From CAXQZM01 sp965229645 (GTDB lineage Bacteria; Pseudomonadota; Alphaproteobacteria; UBA7985): 64,000 bases of DNA. Location: positions 1,860,001 to 1,924,000 of the forward strand of contig OZ245893.1 in the NCBI GenBank assembly GCA_965229645.1. The letters are read 5' to 3'. A program made the position numbers and the translations under genes. Numbering within the stretch: the stretch's first letter is position 1; every line of letters starts with the position of its first letter. Positions 1 through 8,108 of this stretch are shown here, piece by piece. A model generated the notes under the pieces. That model had not been told where the DNA came from and searched no databases. It saw nothing but the letters and a program-made list of their open reading frames with translations.

Positions 1-862
1 CTTCGCCAGGGTGGAGGTCAAAGGAGACATGGCTGTACTTGCCCGCCAAGGACACGTTCTCAAACCGCACCAGCGCGGGCGCGTCGGCGGCGTAGGGTTC
101 TTGGCGTTGTTCGCGGTAGTATTCCTTGTTGATGTCGCGCCCCACCATCTTGCGCTGAATGTCGTCTATGTTGGCCTTGTCGCCCGCAACCACGTCCACC
201 AGTTCCCCGTCTTTCAAGACATAGATACGATCTGACAGTTCGATAATTTCATCGAGGCGATGGCTGACAAACACGAAGGCCGCGCGCTTGCGCAAGTCCC
301 GAACGATTTGGAACAGCAGCTCGACCTCTTCTTCGGCCAGGACCGAGGTAGGCTCGTCGAGCAGAATGACCAAATCCCCCTCGACCCGCTCTTCCAGAGT
401 CAGGACCTTGGCCAACTCCACCAACTGGCGCTGGGCAAAACTCAAGTTCGAGGTGACCGTGGTCGGGTTGATGTCGAGCTTGACCTTGGCCAGTTGCGCC
501 TGGGCGGCCTTGGCCATGGCCGTCCAGTTGATGACGCCGAAGCGCACGAACTGTTGTTCGAAACCTAAAAAGATGTTCTCCATCACGGTCAGGTTGGTGA
601 TCAGGGATTGTTCCTGGAACACCATCCCGATGCCATGGTCCATGGCGTGGCGGGGGTTTTGAAAGCGCACCTCGGTGTCGTTGATCAGGACTTGGCCGCC
701 ATCGTGCTGATAGGCCCCGTACATGACTTTCATCAGCGTTGACTTGCCAGCGCCGTTCTCACCGACCAGGCCGATGATCTCGCCGCGCTCTAGCTTGAGA
801 TCAACGCCGTGCAGGGCGCGAACCCCAGGGAAAGTTTTTTCAATTTGCCGAAGCTCGAACAT
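1..862 (-). CDS. Sugar-type ABC transporter ATP-binding protein (partial, 3' end outside window)
   Basis: This is the ATPase of a carbohydrate importer of the RbsA/MglA/XylG class, which powers uptake through the neighbouring permease. The start is an ATG at 862 and the frame stays open to the window edge, so the C-terminal part is missing. The visible part shows a Walker A motif (GENGAGKST), a Q-loop (VFQEQS), a signature of the sugar-importer type (LSFAQRQLVELAK), a Walker B (VILLDEPTS) and a switch histidine (FVSHRLDE). A second nucleotide-binding half appears to begin near the edge, as expected for the fused-duplicate RbsA family. It lies 12 bp downstream of the permease and is probably co-transcribed with it and with the binding protein. 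The family is clear; the sugar is not. Confidence 0.93.
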   Translation of the reverse strand, partial: MFELRQIEKTFPGVRALHGVDLKLERGEIIGLVGENGAGKSTLMKVMYGAYQHDGGQVLINDTEVRFQNPRHAMDHGIGMVFQEQSLITNLTVMENIFLGFEQQFVRFGVINWTAMAKAAQAQLAKVKLDINPTTVTSNLSFAQRQLVELAKVLTLEERVEGDLVILLDEPTSVLAEEEVELLFQIVRDLRKRAAFVFVSHRLDEIIELSDRIYVLKDGELVDVVAGDKANIDDIQRKMVGRDINKEYYREQRQEPYAADAPALVRFENVSLAGKYSHVSFDLHPGE

Positions 863-874
863 CTGACCCCGTCC

Positions 875-1888
875 TTACTTCACAAAACTGATCGATTTTC
901 GATTGGTCGAGAGAATCACGGCCAGGATCACGAGCAGGCCCAAAACCCCGTCCTGCACGTAGGTGGGCAGGCCAATCACCAACATGCCGTTGTTGATGAC
1001 GTTGACGATCAAAACGCCCACAAGCGTATTCCAAACCCCGCCGATGCCGCCCCACAGCGCCGTGCCCCCTACAACCACGGCGGTGATGGATACGAACATG
1101 AAATTGGCCCCCGTGACCGTTTCTGCGATGCCGATCCGCCCCACGGCCAGCAGGGCACCCATGGCGTAGAAGACCCCAGCCAAAGTAAAGGCAAGGATGC
1201 GCACCCGCGTGACGTTGAGCCCGCTGGAAATCGCCAGTTCTTCGCCCCCGCCCACGGCGTAAAAATTGCGGCCCAGCGAGGTGCGCGACTGGATGAACCA
1301 CGCGACCAACAACATGGCCAAGGCCACGTAGCACATGAGGGGAAAGTGGAGCCAACGCACGGTCAGCAGGGACCGAAATAAGTCGTCTTCCACCCGGATC
1401 CGATCCCCGCCCGTCAGCAACATGGCAAGGCCCGTCCCGACAAAGCCAAAAGCCAAGGAGGCCATGAAGGACGGAATTTTGAGTTTAACATGGACCAAGC
1501 CGTTGACCGCCCCGATCAAGGCCCCAATGATCAGCGCAAGGGGTATGGCCAAGACACCCCAACTCGCGAGGGTGCCGCCCCAGGCAAGGAACAGGAAGGC
1601 AAAGGCCACGGCGCAAACGCTGACCGTTCCTTCCATCGACAGATCGATCGACCCCATAAGAATGACGAAGGTTACGCCCAGGGCCACCATCAGCGCCGGA
1701 GTTGCGGCAATGGCAATGCGCGCGGCATTTTTTATCGAAAAGAACCGACTGTCGAGCAAATAAATGTGGTCCTTGCCGTCGCGAAAGTCTTCCAGCCATT
1801 CAAAAAAGGGAAACAAGAGAACCAAGGCGGCGAGAACCAGAACCGATGCCCATTTGATGAGTAGGTCTGTTTTGAGTTCGATCTTCAC
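875..1888 (-). CDS. Sugar ABC transporter permease, RbsC family
   Basis: This is the inner-membrane channel subunit of the importer, 337 residues, the usual length for the branched-chain/ribose permease family (BPD_transp_2). It is hydrophobic throughout, with about eight to ten membrane segments. Family features include a segment like VILMGSIDLSMEGTVSV, which resembles the 'GGIDLSVG' region of RbsC, and VVVGGTALWGGIGGV near the C-terminus, which resembles the conserved 'LGGTSLFGG' region. The ATG at 1888 follows a 233-bp gap after the binding-protein gene. Two hairpins in that gap may lower expression of the permease and ATPase relative to the binding protein. The substrate is unknown. Confidence 0.93.
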   Translation of the reverse strand: MKIELKTDLLIKWASVLVLAALVLLFPFFEWLEDFRDGKDHIYLLDSRFFSIKNAARIAIAATPALMVALGVTFVILMGSIDLSMEGTVSVCAVAFAFLFLAWGGTLASWGVLAIPLALIIGALIGAVNGLVHVKLKIPSFMASLAFGFVGTGLAMLLTGGDRIRVEDDLFRSLLTVRWLHFPLMCYVALAMLLVAWFIQSRTSLGRNFYAVGGGEELAISSGLNVTRVRILAFTLAGVFYAMGALLAVGRIGIAETVTGANFMFVSITAVVVGGTALWGGIGGVWNTLVGVLIVNVINNGMLVIGLPTYVQDGVLGLLVILAVILSTNRKSISFVK

Positions 1889-2068
1889 GCCCTATTCCTT
1901 ACGTTCCCAGAATGCGGCGGTGGGCAACGCACCGCCCGTTTAAGGCCCTGCCCATACCTGGTACGAAACCTTGAGGCTACCGTCTAGCAATTTGACTGAA
2001 GAAAACACACCAAGTTGCCATGCCTTTTCTTAAATCAAACAGCGAAACCCCGACGGCGGGCTCCCCGA

Positions 2069-2108
2069 TCCTGAAACAGGATTTGGGGGGACAACCAGTC
2101 CCCCCAAA
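2069..2108 (-). terminator. Two hairpins between binding-protein and permease genes
   Basis: Just after the binding-protein stop there is an 11-bp perfect stem at 2082-2108 (TTTGGGGGGAC, 5-base loop, GTCCCCCCAAA). Partly overlapping it is a smaller stem, ATCCTG-aaa-CAGGAT. No long T-run follows on the minus strand. A stable stem here is typical of ABC operons, where it protects the binding-protein mRNA or causes partial termination before the permease. The function is inferred; the inverted repeats are seen directly. Confidence 0.6.
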
Positions 2109-2121
2109 CACAGGCGCGGGC

Positions 2122-3228
2122 CTATTTGTACATGATCTGGCCGTTGGTCGGGCCCCAGAAGTCTTCCCAGTCGTAGGTGGGAACGCTGTCCAAATAGCTA
2201 GCCTTAAAGTCCGCAGCGTCTTCGGGCGTGACCATGATGGTCGGGCCGTAGAATTCGCGATGCTCTGGGGGTTCTTCAGACGGCTTGAACGCCCCGATGG
2301 CCGCATGGTAAGCCAGGGACGCTGTGACGCCACCACCCCAATGCGGGTTGGTGAAGACCGTCGCCAGAATTCGGCCTTCGCGCACCAAATCAACGGCTTG
2401 GGGATTGCCGTCGTAGGTCACAATCGGCACGTCCATTCCTTCGGCGCGCAGGGCCTCCAAAACGCCGTAGCCAATGGTGTCGTTGGCGCAGTGAACGCCC
2501 GTAATTTCATCGCCGTAACGGGTGATGAAGGAGGACATGATTTGGTTGGCCTTCTGCGTATCCCAATCTGCGGGCTGCGCGTCGAGCAGTTCGACGTCGG
2601 GATAGTCGACCAGTGCATTGCGCAAGCCTTGCAGACGCTCGATGGCGGGGTTGTTGGAGGCGATGCCGCCCAGATGCACAACGCCGCCTTTGCCGCCCAT
2701 GGCCTCAAGCAAGATGCGGGCAGTTTGCTCGGCAGGGCCCTCGTCCGACCAGGTCATGTGGCTGACGTAGTTGTCGCCAAAGTCCCAGGGGTGCAAGTCG
2801 TCGGTCTTGTTCCAAATCGTCGAGACGTAGCCGCCCGCCTCGGCAACCGCCTCAACAACGGGGCGGGCATTGGGCGAATCGTTGGTATCGATGGCCAGGG
2901 CCAGCGCGCCGTTGGTCCGCGCCAAAAGCGCCTTAACGTCGGCGAGCGACTTTTCTGACGATCCCTCGTTGATCAGGTGCGTCAGGGCATCCTTGCCCAA
3001 GCCGACCGCGTCCATAAAGGCTTCGCCCCCAGAGACGATTTCGTTCCAATAAGGATTGGTTCGGTTCCGGTACGACCAAGCGACCGTAGGGTCGGAAAAG
3101 ACCGCGCGGGCCATAGAGGGGACCGCACTTGCCAGCGCAGCCCCGCCTAGCCCATACGAAGCGGCCAACAGCAGATTTCGACGATTGATTTTTTCTTTTT
3201 CAATAAAATCTTTAATGAATGTGGACAT
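2122..3228 (-). CDS. Periplasmic sugar-binding protein of ABC importer (Peripla_BP_4 type)
   Basis: This is the solute receptor that delivers the substrate to the permease and ATPase downstream. I start it at the ATG at 3228, which has a strong ribosome site (GGAGGAAG) 5 bases upstream; an in-frame upstream codon at 3330 gives an unlikely leader. The 368-residue protein begins with a twin-arginine-like signal (NRRNLLLAASYGLGGAALAS), suggesting Tat export. The mature part resembles ribose/LacI-type binding proteins, with an early aromatic and Asn-rich ligand loop, a HCANDTIGYGVLEAL segment and a hinge-like VTYDGNP. The gene is first in its operon. The ligand cannot be read from the sequence. 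Confidence 0.9.
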   Translation of the reverse strand: MSTFIKDFIEKEKINRRNLLLAASYGLGGAALASAVPSMARAVFSDPTVAWSYRNRTNPYWNEIVSGGEAFMDAVGLGKDALTHLINEGSSEKSLADVKALLARTNGALALAIDTNDSPNARPVVEAVAEAGGYVSTIWNKTDDLHPWDFGDNYVSHMTWSDEGPAEQTARILLEAMGGKGGVVHLGGIASNNPAIERLQGLRNALVDYPDVELLDAQPADWDTQKANQIMSSFITRYGDEITGVHCANDTIGYGVLEALRAEGMDVPIVTYDGNPQAVDLVREGRILATVFTNPHWGGGVTASLAYHAAIGAFKPSEEPPEHREFYGPTIMVTPEDAADFKASYLDSVPTYDWEDFWGPTNGQIMYK

Positions 3229-3455
3229 GTGCACTTCCTCCAATGCGTAACAAAAGTGACGCGGGCAAGCCCGCTCGGCGAGTGCGCCCCGGGGAACGGG
3301 CCAGTGGCTCCCGTCCATCGAACGCACCATCTGGTTACTTGTGACGCCAAGGACTTGTCAAGCGCTAAAGCTATTCGCGCCCTTATTGAACCCGCAGTCC
3401 ATTCAATTGTGAGGCCTCCCGTCGCTGAGAAGGTTCCTCCGAGACCTTCGCGGAG

Positions 3456-3767
3456 CTAACTCACCAAGCGTTTTCCACTCGCTACCTGGTGCAGAACAGA
3501 GGAAAGGTAGGTTTGATAGGGCATGCCAAGTTCCTGCGCTTGTACCTTCAAGCGACCTATATCTCGTTCCTGGAGACGAAGCGTGATGGCTCGGCGTCGC
3601 AGGGTATTTTCCATGGCGAGCCTCCATTTGGTCTTGCTGGCCTGGAGGTCCTCTTCCGCCGGTGCCTGGATGGCTCCCGCTGCAAAGGCACCTTCAAGGG
3701 CTTCTTCAAGCTCTTGTTCTTCAGGGGACAGGTTTTGGTCGTCTAGTTTTGGATCGTATTTCATCAT
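3456..3767 (-). CDS. CopG/BrnA-like antitoxin, orphaned
   Basis: This 103-residue protein has an acidic, glutamate-rich N-terminal half and a C-terminal region (about residues 58-95) with the pattern ITLRLQERDIGRLKVQAQ followed by GMPYQTYLSSVLH. That pattern is common in CopG-type ribbon-helix-helix antitoxins. The family normally sits just downstream of, or overlaps, a small toxin gene. The toxin remnant is present here (3721-4172) but is cut by a 195-bp mobile repeat, so the antitoxin appears to be left alone. It probably binds its own promoter; any remaining promoter would lie in or near the repeat. The family call is good; the partner assignment is inference. Confidence 0.75.
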   Translation of the reverse strand: MMKYDPKLDDQNLSPEEQELEEALEGAFAAGAIQAPAEEDLQASKTKWRLAMENTLRRRAITLRLQERDIGRLKVQAQELGMPYQTYLSSVLHQVASGKRLVS

Positions 3768-4172
3768 CTCGGTCCTTCTTTAGGAGGTACTTATACCAGC
3801 GGCGACCAGGAATGACTCTTGTGATCGCTGGTATAAGGGCCGCGACTGCGGCCCCCGTAGCGGCCCCGAGAATAGCGCGAAAGCGCCTCGGGGTATAAGC
3901 GAAGGCCCCGTCGGAGGCGAAACGCGAAGCGTTTCTGCCGTGAGACACAAAACGGAAAAAAAAGTGTCAACTTTTTTTGCCGTTGGTATTACGGGCCGCT
4001 CGGCTTCGGAACATGGTTTTCAGGAACATCTTGTTGCCATCTTGTACATATGGCACCACGCAAACATCGATGTCGATCAAAAGATAAAGGACTCTCTGTC
4101 CTGGGTATTTGCTCTGATTGGGGTGAGGAAGGTCAGCACATATGTCCTCCGCCAGAATCAGAACTTCGGCGT
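3721..4172 (-). pseudogene. BrnT-like toxin remnant, interrupted by 195-bp element and lacking its N-terminus
   Basis: Reading the minus strand from about 4172 gives an open frame with the blocks LPHPNQSKYPGQRV, then VVPYVQDGNKMFLKT and RSRAAR. These match the C-terminal half of small BrnT-like toxins found upstream of CopG-type antitoxins. At 3991 the frame runs into the 195-bp element. Deleting the element and one copy of its TTA duplication joins the frame exactly to KYLLKKDRDDEIR, ending at 3721 and overlapping the antitoxin start, as such pairs often do. Upstream of about 4172 the homology stops in unrelated repeat sequence, so the N-terminal catalytic part seems lost. The toxin is almost certainly inactive. 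Confidence 0.65.
3794..3988 (+). mobile_element. 195-bp hairpin element, full copy 1 (TTA duplication)
   Basis: The element begins TACCAGCGG and ends CCGTTGGTA, and is flanked by TTA at 3791-3793 and 3989-3991. It has no coding capacity. In order it carries a 40-bp end hairpin, a GGGCCGC/GCGGCCC stem, a CCCCGAG/CTCGGGG stem with an inner GCGC-GAAA-GCGC, a GAAACGC-gaa-GCGTTTC stem, and a terminal A-run/T-run hairpin. It lies inside the C-terminal codons of the toxin gene. I define this orientation (40-bp hairpin first) as plus. Confidence 0.92.
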
Positions 4173-4187
4173 CCTCTGGGCTTGGAG

Positions 4188-4304
4188 CCCAACTGTTTCG
4201 AGCGCGGGCCTTCCCTGCGCCCTTCGGGCTTGGAGCCCGCTTGGAAGGCCGCAGGCATGGCGCTTATACCAGCGAACATAAGAACCCTTGTCAATCGTCG
4301 CCAG
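4188..4304. repeat. Degenerate fragments of dispersed repeats
   Basis: This stretch holds the string CTGCGCCCTTCGGGCTT, which recurs near 59900, inside an inverted repeat. Next comes a decayed copy of the 40-bp end hairpin of the 195-bp element (TACCAGCGAACATAAGA..., from about 4266). It fills the gap between the toxin remnant and the ZIP transporter. No gene is seen here. Confidence 0.55.
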
Positions 4305-4353
4305 TCTAATTGGCAGGTTGACGGAGGTCGCAGCTTTGCCCATCCCCGCCGCT

Positions 4354-5154
4354 ATGGAGTCCGCTGTCGTCACCGCCTTTGCCGTCACCTTGCTCGCAGG
4401 TTTGGCGACCCTGATCGGCTGGCTGGTGGTGATCCGGGGCAACGAAGCCAATCCCCGCTTGCTCGCCTTTGGCTTGGCCTTCGCCGCTGGGGCCATGGTC
4501 TATGTGTCGCTGGTGGAAATTTTTGTCAAATCCCAGGACAGTTTCCTGGCTTCCAATTGGTTTTCGGGGGGCGATCAATTACCCTACGCCATGGCAACGC
4601 TCATGCTGTTTTTGGGCATGGGCCTCGTTATCGCCCTCGACCGCTTGGTGCCCAACCCCCATGGCCGTTTGGAGGAGGTGGGCACAGCCCAAGGACCCGA
4701 CCCGCTGCTGGCGCGTGCGGGCTTGCTGGCTGCTGCGGCCATCACTGCCCACAATATTCCCGAGGGGTTGGCGACGTTCTTTTCCACCCTCAACGACCCT
4801 GGCGTCGGCTCCTCCCTTGCCATCGCCATCGCCATCCACAACATCCCAGAGGGGGTGACCATCGCCCTGCCGATTTTCTACGCCACGGGCTCCAAGGCCC
4901 AGGCGCTGCTTTGGACCTTGGTGTCGGCTTTAGCAGAACCCTTGGGCGCGCTGCTCGGCTACGCCGTTTTGGGCGGCAGCCCCAACGCTGTGACCTACGG
5001 CATCGTGTTCGGCCTGATTGCGGGCGTCATGGTGTTTTTGAGCCTGGACGAGTTGCTGCCGACGGCCAAGCGGTACGCCAAAGGTCATGAGACGGTTTAT
5101 GGTATGGTCATCGGCATGGCCCTCCTCGCGACGTCGCTGGTGCTATTCGCTTAG
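4354..5154 (+). CDS. ZIP-family metal transporter (ZupT/GufA-like)
   Basis: This inner-membrane protein probably imports zinc or another divalent metal. It has about 266 residues from the ATG at 4354; the in-frame TTG at 4288 lies in repeat debris and would add a non-hydrophobic leader. It shows about eight membrane segments and two metal-binding HNIPEG motifs (in ITAHNIPEGLATFF and IAIHNIPEGVTIAL) on adjacent helices, which are diagnostic for ZIP/ZupT proteins. A glutamate in the helix ALAEPLGALLGY is also typical. It stands alone between repeat debris and a convergent hydrolase gene. Metal specificity is not determined. Confidence 0.92.
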   Translation: MESAVVTAFAVTLLAGLATLIGWLVVIRGNEANPRLLAFGLAFAAGAMVYVSLVEIFVKSQDSFLASNWFSGGDQLPYAMATLMLFLGMGLVIALDRLVPNPHGRLEEVGTAQGPDPLLARAGLLAAAAITAHNIPEGLATFFSTLNDPGVGSSLAIAIAIHNIPEGVTIALPIFYATGSKAQALLWTLVSALAEPLGALLGYAVLGGSPNAVTYGIVFGLIAGVMVFLSLDELLPTAKRYAKGHETVYGMVIGMALLATSLVLFA

Positions 5155-5222
5155 TTCCAGTGACTTCAAGAGGCAGACGGTTTGGCCCTTGATCTGAACT
5201 CTTGATGTAAATCCGTACGTTC

Positions 5223-6125
5223 TCATAAATCAAGCGCGCGCCCAAAGAGCATGGCGCAGACATGGCCGAACAAGGGACTGTCTGGATCGACAAGCACATC
5301 CAACTCATCAAAGTGGTCCACCCCTGGCACCAGGTATAGGTCCATCGAGCGCTTGGCCGTTCGGTACTTTTCCGCATAGATGCGCGCTTGGCGATGGAAC
5401 TCTGCGGTTTCGGCGCCGCCGACGACGAGCAACTGTGGCGCGTTGGTCGCGGGCGGGTGTTTGGTCATGGGGCTTTGCGTATGCGCCTCTGTCGCGTCCA
5501 TTCGGATGCCCGCGTTCAGGGCTTGGGTCAGGCGTACGGGTTCCAGATAGGACAGTGGCGAAATGGGGATGCCCGCCTTGACCAAGTCGGTGGGCAAATC
5601 GATGCCAACGCGTTTCCAGTTGGTCGCCATCATCATTTGCGTAATGTGCCCGCCTGCCGAATGCCCCATGACCACAAGGCGGTCGGCATTGATTTCGAGC
5701 CCGTCGGCATTGCGCCAGAGGTAAGCCAGGGCCTCGCGGGCCTGGGCGCAAATTTGGGTGATGGTGACCGCAGGACAAAGATCGTAGCCGACGATCGCGA
5801 CATGGGCCTGGGCCGCTAAGAAGGGCGGCGCGATGAAGCTGTAGATCGATTTGTCGCCGCGTTGCCAGTAACCGCCGTGAAAATAGACCAGCGTCGGCGC
5901 CTCGGCTTCCTCGCAAAGGAACATATCGAGCATTTGTTTCGTTCCATCGCCGTAGCGCATATTGAAGAACGCTTCGCCCGTTCCGTGGAGCCGCGCGGCT
6001 TTGCTCGCCGCCGCCCACTTGGGAATCACCGTCTCCTCATAGTCAGGCCGCCCTAGGCGCAAGTTATACTGGGCGTCGAGCTCCTGCGGGCTGAAGCGGG
6101 TGTGAAAGGTCAGGTCATCGGTCAT
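5223..6125 (-). CDS. Alpha/beta hydrolase (esterase/arylformamidase-like)
   Basis: This is a 300-residue serine hydrolase. It has an oxyanion-hole HGGYWQRGDKS motif and a nucleophile elbow GHSAGGH, followed late in the chain by PGVDHFDEL, which could supply the catalytic histidine. The arrangement resembles kynurenine formamidase and other hormone-sensitive-lipase-type enzymes. It is the last gene of a minus-strand group with a glutathione transferase and a luciferase-like monooxygenase, so it may hydrolyse an ester or amide made in that pathway. No signal peptide is visible, so it is probably cytoplasmic. The substrate is unknown. Confidence 0.85.
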   Translation of the reverse strand: MTDDLTFHTRFSPQELDAQYNLRLGRPDYEETVIPKWAAASKAARLHGTGEAFFNMRYGDGTKQMLDMFLCEEAEAPTLVYFHGGYWQRGDKSIYSFIAPPFLAAQAHVAIVGYDLCPAVTITQICAQAREALAYLWRNADGLEINADRLVVMGHSAGGHITQMMMATNWKRVGIDLPTDLVKAGIPISPLSYLEPVRLTQALNAGIRMDATEAHTQSPMTKHPPATNAPQLLVVGGAETAEFHRQARIYAEKYRTAKRSMDLYLVPGVDHFDELDVLVDPDSPLFGHVCAMLFGRALDL

Positions 6126-6152
6126 AGCAATCCCTTTGGTTGAGCATGAAAA

Positions 6153-6833
6153 TTACACAATCCCCTCGTGGGCGCTGGCTTCTTCCAGCGCTGCCCACTC
6201 ATCGGGGTTGGCGCCGAACGGGCGCATGACGTGCGCGGCGTAGGCGGGGCGTTCGCACAGGCGCCGATACCAGGCCTCGACATGGGGCAGCGCTGGGCGC
6301 GCCACGTCTAGGTGAAAATAGCGGTAGGCGACGCACCCCAAAGGAATGTCGCCCATGGTGAAGGCCGCCCCGCACACGAACGAACGCGCGGCCAAGTGCC
6401 GGTCGAGCAAGGTCAGGGCCTTGTGCGCGGCATCGCGAAATTCCGAAATTTGCGCTGGGTCGCGCTTGTCGGGCGCGGTCCGTACCGTGGCGAAGAAGAG
6501 GGAAATGACGGGCGGGAAGGCGCAACTGGCGCACCATTCCATCCACTGATCGGCGTGGGCCCTCGTTTGCAGGTCGGACGGGCACAGCGACCCCGCGCCG
6601 TAGCGGGCGCATAGGTAGCGCACGATGGCAAGGCTTTCCCAGAGGGCAAAATCCCCGTCCCGAATCGCGGGAATCAGGCGGTTGGGGTTGATCTGCGCAT
6701 AGGCGTCGCTGTCGAGCTTGCCGAAACGCCCTCCCGCCAGGTGCAGGTCATAGTCGAGACCCAGTTCATTGGCGGTCCAGATCACTGGGATAACATTGGA
6801 AGAATAGGGACGCCCCCAGATTTCAAGCATCAT
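6153..6833 (-). CDS. Glutathione S-transferase
   Basis: This protein of about 226 residues has an N-terminal thioredoxin-like GST domain (GRPYSSNVIPVIWTANELGL, then NPNRLIPAIRDGDFALWES, carrying the cis-proline and the E-S glutathione-binding pair) and a helical C-terminal domain. The serines after the first strand are likely to activate glutathione. The gene begins with two consecutive ATGs (6833 and 6830) and overlaps the end of the upstream monooxygenase gene, so the two are translationally coupled. The context suggests detoxification or a glutathione-dependent step in breakdown of an organic compound. Confidence 0.9.
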   Translation of the reverse strand: MMLEIWGRPYSSNVIPVIWTANELGLDYDLHLAGGRFGKLDSDAYAQINPNRLIPAIRDGDFALWESLAIVRYLCARYGAGSLCPSDLQTRAHADQWMEWCASCAFPPVISLFFATVRTAPDKRDPAQISEFRDAAHKALTLLDRHLAARSFVCGAAFTMGDIPLGCVAYRYFHLDVARPALPHVEAWYRRLCERPAYAAHVMRPFGANPDEWAALEEASAHEGIV

Positions 6834-8013
6834 TTCGTCCTGTTGCAGGTGGGATAGGTGCGTCCAAAAATTTGGGCACAACCTGATCGAACAAGCGGTG
6901 CCAACTGGCCAGAATCTTCTCATACGGCACGCCCGTGTACTGTTGCATCAACATGAGATGCTTTAGGCCCGTCGTCTCCTGCTTTTCAGCGAACCGGTCG
7001 GCCACGTACGCCGCGTCCCCGACGACGATGATCCCGCGCCGATGCAGAAAATCAAACCAGTCGCCGTCTTCGTCATCTGCGGTCATGACCTCGCCCAAGT
7101 CCAGGTACCCGTGCTTGGTCCATTCCCCCGCTGGGCGCGACCCGCCCAAAAATTCGTAGTAAGCATTGATGCTCGGCCGGATCGTTTCAATGGCCTCGGC
7201 CCTCGTCTTCCCGACGTAGAAGGGGGTGCAGACGCCAACCCCCTCGCCAAGCGCCACGGGCCGCCCCCGAAACTTGGCGAGGGCATCGCGGTACGGTTCC
7301 CAGCACGCGAGCGTCGCCTTGGGCCCCGCCGACATGGAAATGACCCCCCATCCGCGCTCCCCCGCGAGTTTGAACGTCGGCGGCGCATTGGACATGAGCC
7401 AGAGGGGCGGATGGGGCCGCGTAAAGGGTCGTGGATGCACGTACATGGCCTTGTACGTGCCATCGTCGCCGTGATAGCGGGGATCTAGCGGCTGAAAGAA
7501 CCGGTTGGTCTCTTTCCACCCTGGGACGGGAAACTGCCAAAACTCGCCCTCGTGGGTAAAGGCCTCTTCGGTCCAGGCTTTCAAAATCACCTCCAGGCTC
7601 TCCTGATAAAGCCGCATGACTTTGCTATTGTCGCGACGGTCGGCTTCGAGGTTAAATTGCAGCGTGGCCCGTTCGTTGATGCCCTTGGCCACGCCGAAAT
7701 CAAACCGCCCGCCCGACATGTTGTCGAGCATGGCCCCATCCTCCGCCACGCGCAGGGGGTGCCAGTCGGGCAGAACGATGGGCGCCGTGCCCACGCGCAA
7801 CCTTTTGCAATGGGCCGCGACATGGGTCCCCATTTGGATCGGATTGGGCGGCGCGTTCATATAGCCGTTGTGGGCGAAGTGATGCTCGGTGAACCAAGCA
7901 GTGGTGAACCCCGCTTGTTCGGCCAGCGTGCATTGTTCAAGGATCATGTCGAGCGCGCGCGTCCAGGGAATCGTCTCCCCAGGGCTGAAGTTGGCAATCA
8001 AGTCAAAGCGCAT
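6823..8013 (-). CDS. LLM-class flavin-dependent monooxygenase
   Basis: This 396-residue protein is of the bacterial luciferase/alkanal monooxygenase family, using reduced flavin and oxygen to oxidise an organic substrate. It shows AGFTTAWFTEHHF near residues 33-47, the RLRVGTAPIVLPDWHPLRVAEDGAMLDNMSGGRFDFGVAKG region typical of the TIM barrel, and a C-terminal VGDAAYVADRF segment. It precedes and overlaps the glutathione transferase gene. The ribosome site (AGAGGA) lies in one unit of a short tandem duplication. The substrate is not known. Confidence 0.9.
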   Translation of the reverse strand: MRFDLIANFSPGETIPWTRALDMILEQCTLAEQAGFTTAWFTEHHFAHNGYMNAPPNPIQMGTHVAAHCKRLRVGTAPIVLPDWHPLRVAEDGAMLDNMSGGRFDFGVAKGINERATLQFNLEADRRDNSKVMRLYQESLEVILKAWTEEAFTHEGEFWQFPVPGWKETNRFFQPLDPRYHGDDGTYKAMYVHPRPFTRPHPPLWLMSNAPPTFKLAGERGWGVISMSAGPKATLACWEPYRDALAKFRGRPVALGEGVGVCTPFYVGKTRAEAIETIRPSINAYYEFLGGSRPAGEWTKHGYLDLGEVMTADDEDGDWFDFLHRRGIIVVGDAAYVADRFAEKQETTGLKHLMLMQQYTGVPYEKILASWHRLFDQVVPKFLDAPIPPATGRNDA

Positions 8014-8020
8014 CGCGTCC

Positions 8021-8108
8021 TCTTAGAGCTTTCCCGCCCTTCTTAGAGCTTTCCCACCCTTCAATGCAAACAGAAGCGATCCTATCAATGCAAGCAGAAG
8101 CGACCCTA
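8021..8108. repeat. Two adjacent short tandem duplications
   Basis: A 20-bp unit (TCTTAGAGCTTTCCC[G/A]CCCT) is repeated at 8021-8040 and 8041-8060. Immediately after, a 24-bp unit (starting TCAATGCAA and containing CAGAAGCGA) is repeated at 8061-8084 and 8085-8108. The repeats fill the gap between the GntR gene and the monooxygenase gene. The second pair runs into the GntR stop codon, and the first pair duplicates the monooxygenase ribosome-site region. Confidence 0.85.

Noticed and set aside
3794..3988. The 195-bp element as a coding gene (frames such as WYKGRDCGPRSGP recur in all copies)
   Set aside because: Frames are short, differ in phase between copies, lack starts and ribosome sites, and changes conserve pairing rather than amino acids.
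4050..5090. 346-codon open frame overlapping the ZIP transporter
   Set aside because: It is a GC-rich shadow frame. The transporter frame carries two HNIPEG motifs and membrane helices; the shadow is rich in Arg and Pro with no family likeness.
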